This document shows positions 31,309-37,576 of a DNA stretch of 39,791 nt, in pieces. The position numbers and the translations under genes were made by a program. Below the pieces are notes generated by a model that was not told where the DNA came from, did not search any database, and saw only the letters and a list, made by a program, of their open reading frames with translations. Positions within the stretch are counted from its first letter, which is position 1, and every line of letters begins with the position of its first letter. Source of the stretch: a virus; IMG/VR virus record IMGVR_UViG_3300042691_022151, positions 1 through 39,791 of that record. One strand, 5' to 3'.

Positions 31309-31590
31309 CTAGGCAACTCCTGCATCGCCATTCACCGCGTCGCAATGCGCCCGCGCCGGAAACCTGACGACAACGCCGCGCGCTGCCTCACGTTCGATGG
31401 CGGCGAGCGTGTCGGCCAGATCCTCGGAGGCGGCGTGTTCCATGTGCTGCGCCGTCTGCGCGAGATTGCCGAGCATCACGGACAGCGACAGCGCGCGATC
31501 CGGCGAGATCGGCACGCCAGCACGGGCAGCGGCTCGCGTCTCGGCGCAGAGCATCCACAGCGCGCCGGATAGGGTGCGGGGGTCGGTCAT
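31309..31590 (-). CDS. Hypothetical early protein, 93 aa
   Basis: ATG at 31590 overlaps the upstream stop. Helical, alanine-rich (TLSGALWMLCAETRAAARAG), then SEDLADTLAAIEREAARGVV. The sequence resembles small all-alpha early-phage proteins. Nothing catalytic or membrane-bound is visible, and no family is recognised. Confidence 0.6.
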   Translation of the reverse strand: MTDPRTLSGALWMLCAETRAAARAGVPISPDRALSLSVMLGNLAQTAQHMEHAASEDLADTLAAIEREAARGVVVRFPARAHCDAVNGDAGVA

Positions 31591-31802
31591 GGTGCAACAC
31601 TCCGGGCAAGGGCAGGAAGCGCGGCAAGTCCAATGCGCTCAACCAGGGCCGCTTCCTCGTTGCGTGTGCGGACATATCCGGCACTCATCTGCGTTGTGCC
31701 GTAAGCGTATTTCGCCTCCGCATAAGCCGGCGACGCACGCAGCCGTTCCAGCGCGCGTTGACGTCGGGCCATTTTGCGGCCGGGAAAATTGCTGGTCTTC
31801 AT
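31587..31802 (-). CDS. Small basic early protein, 71 aa
   Basis: The ATG at 31802 has GGAGG about 10 bases upstream and follows the preceding stop. The N-terminus is very basic (FPGRKMARRQRALERLRASP), so nucleic-acid binding is possible. The C-terminus is hydrophobic-helical (EEAALVERIGLAALPALARS). Its stop overlaps the next ATG. Function unknown. Confidence 0.6.
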   Translation of the reverse strand: MKTSNFPGRKMARRQRALERLRASPAYAEAKYAYGTTQMSAGYVRTRNEEAALVERIGLAALPALARSVAP

Positions 31803-31804
31803 GT

Positions 31805-32065
31805 TCACAGTTCCTCCGGGCTGGCAGGCAAACCGCACAAAGCGGCGCTGCGGTCTTCAATCTTGCTGGACAGCGCGTCGAGCCAATCCAGATCGCGCGC
31901 AGACTGGACGCCAACCGTGGCGATGCCGTCGAGTTCCGCGCGGACCTCGGCCAGCCACTCGCGAATGTTAGTGATGCACTCTTCGATGACCTCGGCATCG
32001 CGCCACGCTTGCACTTCCGCGCTCTTGGCGCTGCGGCGGGCGGCGTTGATCTCGGCGGCGCTCAC
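31805..32065 (-). CDS. Hypothetical coiled-coil early protein, 86 aa
   Basis: GTG start at 32065 overlaps the upstream stop (GTGA). The upstream open stretch to 32110 lies in another gene. The protein is a charged helix (EVQAWRDAEVIEECITNIRE; WLAEVRAELDGIATV) followed by DLDWLDALSSKIEDRSAALC. Small phage proteins of this shape are common; no function is assigned. Confidence 0.6.
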   Translation of the reverse strand: MSAAEINAARRSAKSAEVQAWRDAEVIEECITNIREWLAEVRAELDGIATVGVQSARDLDWLDALSSKIEDRSAALCGLPASPEEL

Positions 32066-32502
32066 GGCTTGTCTCCCGCTGCGGCGAGGGCGTCGATCAC
32101 GGCGCGCCACACATGCCGGCTTTCGGGGAATGCCCCATCGTCAACGCGGTCGTCGCATTGGTCAAAGACCAGCTTGGCGCATCGGTTGTATTCGCGCAGC
32201 GCGTCCAGCATCTGCGGCGCGGCGGCGAGCAAGCGCAAAAGGGCCGGCGCGTAGCCAGCCATTTCAACGCGCACACACGCGACGCAAAGCTCATCGTCTG
32301 ATGCCGTAGCTACCCCGCCATCGGCTTCTATCCACGGCCCCGGCGCCCACGCCAGCAGCGCGTCGAGCGGCGACTTCTGCGCGGCGTCGTAACGCGCGAG
32401 GGTCTTTTGAGCCTCGTCATGCTTGGCGCGGCTGTAGTTACCCAGCAGCGCCCGCACAGTCTCTGCCAGTTCGGCGGCGCTTGGGGTGTCGGCGGCGCTC
32501 AT
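32062..32502 (-). CDS. Hypothetical early protein, 146 aa
   Basis: ATG at 32502 overlaps the upstream stop. Sequence in order: helix TVRALLGNYSRAKHDEAQKT, then WAPGPWIEADGGVATASDDE, and helices ending VFDQCDDRVDDGAFPESRHV. The early-leftward position suggests a role in host takeover or recombination. No membrane segments, signal peptide or known domain. Confidence 0.62.
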   Translation of the reverse strand: MSAADTPSAAELAETVRALLGNYSRAKHDEAQKTLARYDAAQKSPLDALLAWAPGPWIEADGGVATASDDELCVACVRVEMAGYAPALLRLLAAAPQMLDALREYNRCAKLVFDQCDDRVDDGAFPESRHVWRAVIDALAAAGDKP

Positions 32503-32678
32503 GCCCGGCCCTCCGCCTTGGCAATGGCGGCGCGTGCAGCAGCGAGCGTCTGGCGCCATGCCAGCCCGAGAATGCCGGGCGGCGGCGTTTCGTCAGGCAG
32601 CGTCGCGAAGTCGCGCAGCACGGCGAGCAGTTCTTGCGCGGCTTCCTGCGAAATGTCGGGGTTCGGCTCGGTGGCCAT
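32499..32678 (-). CDS. First gene of the leftward early operon, 59 aa
   Basis: ATG at 32678 with GGAGG about 7 bases upstream, the first gene after the divergent promoter region. Short helical protein (ISQEAAQELLAVLRDFATLP, then LAWRQTLAAARAAIAKAEG). Its stop overlaps the next ATG. It could be an early takeover or regulatory factor. Function unknown. Confidence 0.6.
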   Translation of the reverse strand: MATEPNPDISQEAAQELLAVLRDFATLPDETPPPGILGLAWRQTLAAARAAIAKAEGRA

Positions 32679-32720
32679 TCTGCATCCTCCATCGCCGCGA
32701 CGTGCGGCGTGGTCATACAA

Positions 32721-32745
32721 CGCCAGCGACGGCCGAAACCGTCAA
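32721..32745 (-). promoter_or_regulatory. Candidate leftward early promoter
   Basis: On the reverse strand, TTGACG (32745-32740) is the -35. Nearest -10 candidates are TTGTAT at 19-base spacing or TATGAC at 22, so spacing is loose. It would drive the genes from 32678 to 28044. The -35 lies at the edge of the inverted repeat. Confidence 0.4.
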
Positions 32746-32783
32746 GAAAAAAATCTTGCATTTTTGAAGATTTTTCCCTTGAC
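32741..32783. promoter_or_regulatory. 43-bp near-perfect inverted repeat between divergent early promoters
   Basis: Left arm 32741-32757 and right arm 32767-32783 are mirror images at 15 of 17 positions, around a 9-base spacer. Outer ends are GTCAAG and CTTGAC, overlapping the two opposite TTGAC-type -35 boxes. The element is AT-rich inside a GC-rich genome. A bound repressor would block both leftward and rightward early transcription. Confidence 0.7.
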
Positions 32784-32784
32784 C
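32779..32784 (+). promoter_or_regulatory. Candidate rightward early promoter, -35 box
   Basis: TTGACC is the -35 box at the other edge of the inverted repeat. No good -10 is visible at 16-18 bases (CAGGAT is the best). A palindrome GTGCCGGGCAC at 32813-32823 would lie about at the start of transcription. Promoter activity is inferred from the symmetric layout. Confidence 0.35.
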
Positions 32785-32812
32785 CCTTTTGTGCTACCGA
32801 CGCAGGATGGCC

Positions 32813-32823
32813 GTGCCGGGCAC
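32813..32823. promoter_or_regulatory. Palindrome at the rightward start region
   Basis: GTGCC-G-GGCAC is perfectly symmetric and is enclosed by GGATGG (32805-32810) and CCATCC (23-28 in the same block, 32823-32828). It may be an operator or the 5' hairpin of the rightward message. No T-run follows. From here to 32909 I see no other feature. Confidence 0.35.
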
Positions 32824-32909
32824 CATCCGGCAGTCTGATCGACACATCAAGCTCGGCCCTCTCCGCGCTGCAAACGCGGGGGGGCACCCTTCGATTGAAA
32901 AGGCGTGCC

Positions 32910-32987
32910 ATGAGGTATTGCATCCTTCGGCTTTCATATGTGATGCGCGATGCCGCGCTTATGCTGCATTGCTGGGCAGTTCGATGA
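32910..32987 (+). CDS. Possible 25-aa leader peptide
   Basis: ATG at 32910 with AAAGG 7 bases upstream. It reads MRYCILRLSYVMRDAALMLH and ends CWAVR, with its stop overlapping the next ATG at 32984 (ATGA). The next gene has no ribosome binding site of its own, so coupling would explain its translation. Peptide function unknown; it may only be a leader. Confidence 0.4.
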   Translation: MRYCILRLSYVMRDAALMLHCWAVR

Positions 32988-33205
32988 ACGCGCCACCGTT
33001 CAACGCCGGGCCTGTAGCCGGGCGCGACGACTACACGACCGAGCAAGGCGCGCGACGCCTAGGCCACATGATCGCAGACGCATGGCGCAAGTGCGGCGTT
33101 GATCTGCATTTCGAAGTGGTGGGCGTCGGGCTCGGGAAGGACGGCCGCTTCGCCAGCTTCTCGCCGCGCTTTCCGCAGCTTCTCAACGGGCTGCCACGCA
33201 AGTGA
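32984..33205 (+). CDS. Small conserved-type early protein, 73 aa
   Basis: Residues 18-58 (YTTEQGARRLGHMIADAWRK, DLHFEVVGVGLGKDG) resemble a short alpha-beta phage protein found at the start of early operons in alphaproteobacterial phages, ending QLLNGLPRK. The frame is also open from ATG 32807, but that start overlaps the promoter region and is less likely. Coupled to the next gene by GTGA at 33202. Function unknown. Confidence 0.6.
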   Translation: MNAPPFNAGPVAGRDDYTTEQGARRLGHMIADAWRKCGVDLHFEVVGVGLGKDGRFASFSPRFPQLLNGLPRK

Positions 33206-34077
33206 GCGCCGCAGAGATCCCGAGTGCCGGCGGGGATGATACCGGCACCCTCCCTGTAAACTTGACCCCGGCGGCGGCTAACGCTGTCGCCGGGGCTTTT
33301 TCCTGGGAGCCGACATCGCGCGGCGCGGCGCCAATCGATCTACTGCTCCAGTGGCAGGCCGAAGGGCTGAGCTACTACGCCATCGCGCGCCGCATCGGTC
33401 GCGATCCTCGCACCGTGCAGAAGCGCCTAGAGCGGTATGCGGTGCAGCCGGAAGCCTGCCAGGTAGATCGCCACGCCGAGTTTGCCGAGCGCGTCGCGGC
33501 ACTCTGGGCGCGCGGTATGACGCAGCGGCAGATTAGCCAGCACATCCACGCCTGCGAACGCCGCGTGCGCGCTGTTACCAAGACGTTACCGAAGCCGCAG
33601 CGGCACCGCAAGCAGACGCCGACGCAACACTTCCTGGACAAGTGCGAAGCCTTCGTCGCGCTGGTTAAGGCCGGATCAACGTTCTACGAGGCGCGCGAGC
33701 GGGTCGGCATCGGCAAGGACGTTTACCGCAGGCTTGTCTTGCAGCACGGGCTAGTCTCGACGCGCAAGCCGCGACCGGCATCGGCCAAGCCGCGCCGCGA
33801 GAAAGCGCCGCCGGTTGAGCGCATTGCACGCGCCAAAGAAGCACCGCCCAACCCCTACCGCACCGAAGCGCAGAATGCCGTCATCAAGCTGTGGAAGGGC
33901 GAAGTCGGCATGGTGGTGCGCGGGCGAGACACGCGATCCGTGCCGCCGCCGCACAACGCTGAGCAACTCATTGCCGACGCCATCGCAGCCGGGCGCGTCA
34001 CGCGTTGCCCGCCGCGTGCGGTGTTGTCCGTGAACCAGGGGCTCGGCTTCGCGCCGGCTCCGGAGGTCAATCGATGA
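33202..34077 (+). CDS. Multi-HTH DNA-binding protein, 291 aa
   Basis: GTG start at 33202 overlaps the previous stop. Three HTH-type segments are visible: LSYYAIARRIGRDPRTVQKR (about 57-76), MTQRQISQHIHACERRVRAV (about 105-124), and TFYEARERVGIGKDVYRRLV (about 158-178). A basic linker and an Arg/Lys-rich region follow. It is probably an early regulator or an initiator protein binding repeats. A terminator hairpin lies in its first 100 bases, so expression may be attenuated. No recombinase catalytic residues seen. Coupled to the helicase by ATGA. Confidence 0.68.
   Translation: MSAAEIPSAGGDDTGTLPVNLTPAAANAVAGAFSWEPTSRGAAPIDLLLQWQAEGLSYYAIARRIGRDPRTVQKRLERYAVQPEACQVDRHAEFAERVAALWARGMTQRQISQHIHACERRVRAVTKTLPKPQRHRKQTPTQHFLDKCEAFVALVKAGSTFYEARERVGIGKDVYRRLVLQHGLVSTRKPRPASAKPRREKAPPVERIARAKEAPPNPYRTEAQNAVIKLWKGEVGMVVRGRDTRSVPPPHNAEQLIADAIAAGRVTRCPPRAVLSVNQGLGFAPAPEVNR
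33224..33248 (+). promoter_or_regulatory. First hairpin of a two-hairpin leader element
   Basis: GTGCCGG (33224-33230) and CCGGCAC (33242-33248) form a perfect 7-bp stem with an 11-base loop. It lies 17 bases before a terminator hairpin. Together they may form an attenuator or an antitermination RNA site. Confidence 0.4.
33266..33301 (+). terminator. Rho-independent terminator inside the 5' end of the HTH gene
   Basis: CCCCGGCG (33266-33273) pairs with CGCCGGGG (33288-33295), followed by CTTTTT. It is as strong as the other terminators here but lies within the open frame of the HTH protein. Either the true start is further downstream or transcription is attenuated here until antitermination or active translation. 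Confidence 0.6.
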
Positions 34078-35450
34078 ACGACGATTACATCGCCTTCCTC
34101 GCGAGCAAGGCGCCGCGCGTTCTGGCGTCTGGCCTCGATACGCTTCCGGACCTGCACCATGCGCTAAAGCCGCATCAGCGCGATTGCGTAGCGTTCGGGC
34201 TCAAGCTCGGCCGGTGGGGATGCTTCCTCGATACTGGGCTCGGCAAAACGCTGACACAGCTTGAATGGTGCCAGCACGCAGCACGCGCTACCAACGGCCG
34301 CGCGCTGATCCTGACGCCGCTTGCTGTTGCTGGCCAGATCGTCCGCGAGGCGCGCGACAAGTGGGGCATGGATAACGTCCGCATCATCCGCGACCAATCC
34401 GAAGCCGGTCCCGGCATCAACGTCTGCAACTATGACCGTCTGGACCGCATCACGCCGGCCGAGTTTGGCGCGGTGGCGCTGGACGAGAGCAGCATCCTCA
34501 AGAGCTTCACGGGCAAGACAACCCGCGCGCTGATCGATGCCTTTGCGGGCGTCCGCTTTCGCATGTGTGCGACCGCGACGCCCGCGCCAAATGATCACAT
34601 GGAATTGGGGAACCATAGCGAGTTCCTTGGGATCATGTCGGCAACCGAAATGCTGACGCGGTTCTTCATCAACGATACCGGCGACGCATCGCAGACGTGG
34701 CGCTTGAAGCGCCATGCCGAGCAGGACTTCTGGGCTTGGATGGCGTCGTGGTGCCGCATGGCCGAGACGCCCGCCGATCTCGGCCACGATGCCAGTGAGT
34801 ATGTTCTGCCTCCGCTGCGGGTGCATCGCCACAAGGCGGCAGGCGACACGCGCGCGCCGGCTGGGCTGCTGTTCGCTGGCGAAGTCAGCGCGACCACCAT
34901 GCACAAGACGAAGCGCGACACGGCAGAAGCCCGCGCCGATGCCGTGGCGTCTTTGGTGCCGAGCGAAGGCGCGTGCCTCATCTGGTGTGACACCGACTAC
35001 GAAGCCGACGCCTTGCGGGCTCGCATCCCGGAGGCAATCGAGGTGCGCGGGTCTATGCCTGCCGACAAGAAGGAGGATGCCCTAGCGGCGTTCTCGACGG
35101 GCAAGGCGCGCGTGATGATTACCAAGCCTTCCGTCGCTGGGTTTGGCATGAATTGGCAGCACTGCCGCGTCATGATCTTCGCCGGCCGCAGCTTCTCTTA
35201 CGAGGCTTGGTATCAAGCGGTGCGGCGTTGCTATCGCTTCGGCCAGACGCAGCCCGTCGATTGCCATCTGATCGTGGCCGAGGGCGAGGCGCAGATCGGG
35301 CGCGTTATCGACCGCAAGAGCGCCGACCACACGAAGATGAAGCGCGCGATGGCTGCCGCGATGAAGCGCGAAGGCCGCGAGGATCAAACGCGCATCCCAT
35401 ACAAGCCGACACATCAAGGGAGGTTGCCGCAATGGCTATTCGCTGCCTGA
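34074..35450 (+). CDS. SNF2-type DEAD/DEAH helicase, 458 aa
   Basis: DNA-dependent ATPase of the superfamily-2 SNF2 group. Walker A is DTGLGKT (about 53-59) after HQRDCVAFGLKLGRWGC. Walker B is ALDESS (D137, E138). Motif III is CATATPAPND. Motif VI is RRCYRFGQTQPVDCHLIVAE (about 385-404). The length (458 aa) is typical of phage versions that translocate on DNA during replication or repair. ATG at 34074 is coupled to the previous gene. Its end overlaps the methyltransferase gene by 19 bases. Confidence 0.9.
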   Translation: MNDDYIAFLASKAPRVLASGLDTLPDLHHALKPHQRDCVAFGLKLGRWGCFLDTGLGKTLTQLEWCQHAARATNGRALILTPLAVAGQIVREARDKWGMDNVRIIRDQSEAGPGINVCNYDRLDRITPAEFGAVALDESSILKSFTGKTTRALIDAFAGVRFRMCATATPAPNDHMELGNHSEFLGIMSATEMLTRFFINDTGDASQTWRLKRHAEQDFWAWMASWCRMAETPADLGHDASEYVLPPLRVHRHKAAGDTRAPAGLLFAGEVSATTMHKTKRDTAEARADAVASLVPSEGACLIWCDTDYEADALRARIPEAIEVRGSMPADKKEDALAAFSTGKARVMITKPSVAGFGMNWQHCRVMIFAGRSFSYEAWYQAVRRCYRFGQTQPVDCHLIVAEGEAQIGRVIDRKSADHTKMKRAMAAAMKREGREDQTRIPYKPTHQGRLPQWLFAA

Positions 35451-36376
35451 ACGAAGCCCACGGGGATAACTTCGTGGCGTATCATGGCGATTGCGTGGAC
35501 GTGCTGCGCCAGTTGCCAGAGCGGTCAATCGATTTCTCTGTTTACTCGCCGCCATTCGGCAACCTGTTCATTTACTCAAGCAGCGCCGCCGACATGGGCA
35601 ATTCGTCCTGCGATGGCGAGTTTGCCGCGCACTACGCGTACGGGGTCGCAGAAAAAATCCGCATCACGAAGCCGGGCCGGCTTAGCGCCGTGCATTGCTC
35701 TGACCTGCCCACGCGCGCTTGGTGCGACGGCGAGGTTGGGCTGAAAGACTTTAGCGGCGACATCATCCGTATCCATGTCGCTGCGGGCTGGGTCTATCAC
35801 TCGCGCGTCACCATCTGGAAAGACCCGGTGATTGAGCAGACGCGATCCAAGCCGGTCGGGCTCAACTATGGCCAAATGGTCAAGGACAGCGCCAAGTCGC
35901 GCGTCGGGATGCCCGACTATCTACTGATCTTCCGCAAGCCCGGCATCAACGCCGAGCCCATCCCGCACGACATGGGCGAGGAAACCACGCGCCGGCTTGG
36001 CCGCGAGGATCGCCGCACCATCGGCGCTCATCAGATGCCGCTAGAGAAGTGGCAGGAATGGGCCTCGCCGGTTTGGATGACGATCAACCAGACGCGCACG
36101 CTCAACGCCGCAGCAGCGAAAGACATGGGCGACGAGCGCCATCTCTGCCCGCTGCAACAGGATGTGATCGAGCGCGCGTTGCATCTGTGGAGCAACCCCG
36201 GCGACGTGGTGCTGTCGCCGTTCCTCGGGATCGGTTCCGAAGGCGTCGAGAGCCTCAAGGCGCGGCGCAAGTTCATCGGGGTGGAGTTGAAGGAGAGTTA
36301 CTGGCGGCAGGCGGTGCGCAACTTGACTGCGGCTCATGCCGATGCCGTCGATCTTTTCGACGTTGTGGGCGCATGA
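35432..36376 (+). CDS. DNA methyltransferase, beta-type amino-methylase, 314 aa
   Basis: Methylates an exocyclic amino group of adenine or cytosine. The catalytic motif is SPPF (residues 39-42, in DFSVYSPPFGNLFIYS) and precedes the SAM-binding loop SPFLGIGSEG (about 262-271), followed by RRKFIGVELKESY. This order is the beta class, and SPP often occurs in N4-cytosine enzymes, but N6-adenine is possible. The start ATG 35432 has AAGGGAGG 8 bases upstream inside the helicase end. No restriction partner is present. It may protect phage DNA from host restriction. Confidence 0.9.
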   Translation: MAIRCLNEAHGDNFVAYHGDCVDVLRQLPERSIDFSVYSPPFGNLFIYSSSAADMGNSSCDGEFAAHYAYGVAEKIRITKPGRLSAVHCSDLPTRAWCDGEVGLKDFSGDIIRIHVAAGWVYHSRVTIWKDPVIEQTRSKPVGLNYGQMVKDSAKSRVGMPDYLLIFRKPGINAEPIPHDMGEETTRRLGREDRRTIGAHQMPLEKWQEWASPVWMTINQTRTLNAAAAKDMGDERHLCPLQQDVIERALHLWSNPGDVVLSPFLGIGSEGVESLKARRKFIGVELKESYWRQAVRNLTAAHADAVDLFDVVGA

Positions 36377-36960
36377 GCGCGCCCGCCGTCTGCCTCGCGC
36401 TGCTGTTGGACGCCAGCGCATCGGTTGACACGCAGGCATGGCGCTTGATGTTGGACGGACACGCCGAAGCGTTCCGCCAGCCTGCCGTCATACGCGCCGC
36501 CGAGACGGATGGGCTGGCCGTGGCGCTGATCCAATACAGCGACGCGCCATCGCCGGCGACCTGGCGCATTCTCCGCACCGAAGCCGAAGCCCGCCGCTAC
36601 GCCGCTCAGATCGCCGCGCAGCCGCGCCAGCACATGGCCGGGACCAATACCGGCCGCGCGATTCATGCCGCGCTGGACGCAATGGAAAGCGGGCCAGCGT
36701 GCGAACAGCATGTGATCGACGTGGCGACCGATGGCGCGGCCAGCGATTGGGAAGATGTCCGGACGGCACGCGAGCGGGCGCAGAACATCGGCGTGCGGAT
36801 CAATGCCGTGGGCGTGGTCACGACCGCCGACCCGGACCCGGAGCCATGGTTGCGGCAGGAGATCATCACGGCGGACGGGTTCGTCATCATCGCGGATGGG
36901 TGGGCGGATTTTGCGCGGGCGATTTCCAGGAAACTGGTTATCGAGGTGAGCGCGCGATGA
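36373..36960 (+). CDS. Von Willebrand factor A domain protein (DUF1194-like), 195 aa
   Basis: A single vWA domain. The metal-ion (MIDAS) site reads LLDASASVD (D13, S15, S17), with GTNTGRAI (about 90-97) and VATDGAASD (D120) supplying the other ligands. The sequence between (WRLMLDGHAEAFRQPAVIRA) is like the DUF1194 family. No signal peptide, so it is cytoplasmic here. ATG overlaps the methyltransferase stop; its own stop overlaps the RuvC-like gene. Partner unknown: perhaps a scaffold for nucleic-acid enzymes. DUF1194 proteins are otherwise mostly bacterial. Confidence 0.8.
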   Translation: MSAPAVCLALLLDASASVDTQAWRLMLDGHAEAFRQPAVIRAAETDGLAVALIQYSDAPSPATWRILRTEAEARRYAAQIAAQPRQHMAGTNTGRAIHAALDAMESGPACEQHVIDVATDGAASDWEDVRTARERAQNIGVRINAVGVVTTADPDPEPWLRQEIITADGFVIIADGWADFARAISRKLVIEVSAR

Positions 36961-37433
36961 TCGTCGGCGTGGACGTTGGAGCATCCGGCGCCATCGCATG
37001 GATGACGGACGAAGGGCACCTTATTGAGGTGCGCGACCTGCCGCACATCAAGGGCCACGGCATGTGTCCCGCGATGCTCGCCGGATGGCTGCGCGAGCCG
37101 GGGCGCGGGCCGGTTCATGCCTTCGTTGAACGCGTCGCATCCAGGCCCGGCCAAGGCGTGGTTTCGGTGTTCACGTTCGGTCGTGCCTTCGGAATGATCG
37201 AGGGCGTGCTAGGCGCCGAGGAAGTGCCGGTCACGATGGTGACGCCAGCGAAGTGGAAAGCGCATTTCGGGCTCGGCACGGACAAGAACGCATCCCGCGC
37301 ACGCGCCGCGCAGCTATGGCCCGGCCTTGCAGGCACCTTTGCCCGCGCGAAGGACGATGGCCGAGCCGAGGCTGCGCTGATCGCGCTCTACGGCGCCAAC
37401 AGCTTGCACGGGGCTGGGAAGGGCGGCGCATGA
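36957..37433 (+). CDS. RuvC-like Holliday junction endonuclease, 158 aa
   Basis: RNase H-fold resolvase. Acidic residues are D6 (VGVDVGASGAI), E58 (AFVERV) and D133/D134 (AKDDGRAEAALIALYG), as in RuvC. The segment VTPAKWKAHFGLGTDKNASR is also typical of phage RuvC-like proteins. It would cut branched intermediates before packaging. ATG at 36957 overlaps the vWA stop. Length matches RuvC (about 160-170 aa). Confidence 0.85.
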   Translation: MIVGVDVGASGAIAWMTDEGHLIEVRDLPHIKGHGMCPAMLAGWLREPGRGPVHAFVERVASRPGQGVVSVFTFGRAFGMIEGVLGAEEVPVTMVTPAKWKAHFGLGTDKNASRARAAQLWPGLAGTFARAKDDGRAEAALIALYGANSLHGAGKGGA

Positions 37434-37576
37434 ACCACGACGAAGCCGAGCGCGCGGCGATGCAGTGGTTCTACGCGCAGCCCGCATCCGCCGATCCGTG
37501 GGTGCCAGGCACGCCGGACAGGCTGGCGGCGGGGCTGCTGCGATCCGCCAAGGAAGCACGGGAGGCGCGCAAGTGA
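37430..37576 (+). CDS. Small hypothetical protein, 48 aa
   Basis: ATG at 37430 overlaps the RuvC-like stop and the stop overlaps the next GTG. The sequence AERAAMQWFYAQPASADPWV plus a basic tail (LLRSAKEAREARK) is short and mostly helical. No domain visible. Likely an operon spacer-type early protein. Confidence 0.5.
   Translation: MNHDEAERAAMQWFYAQPASADPWVPGTPDRLAAGLLRSAKEAREARK

Noticed and set aside
32741-32783. Rho-independent terminator reading of the AT-rich inverted repeat
   Set aside because: The stem is AT-rich with -35 boxes at both ends and lies between divergent first genes, not after a gene.
32807-32983. Extended start (ATG 32807) of the 73-aa early protein
   Set aside because: In frame, but it would begin at or before the predicted transcription start, and the added residues look unlike a conserved domain.
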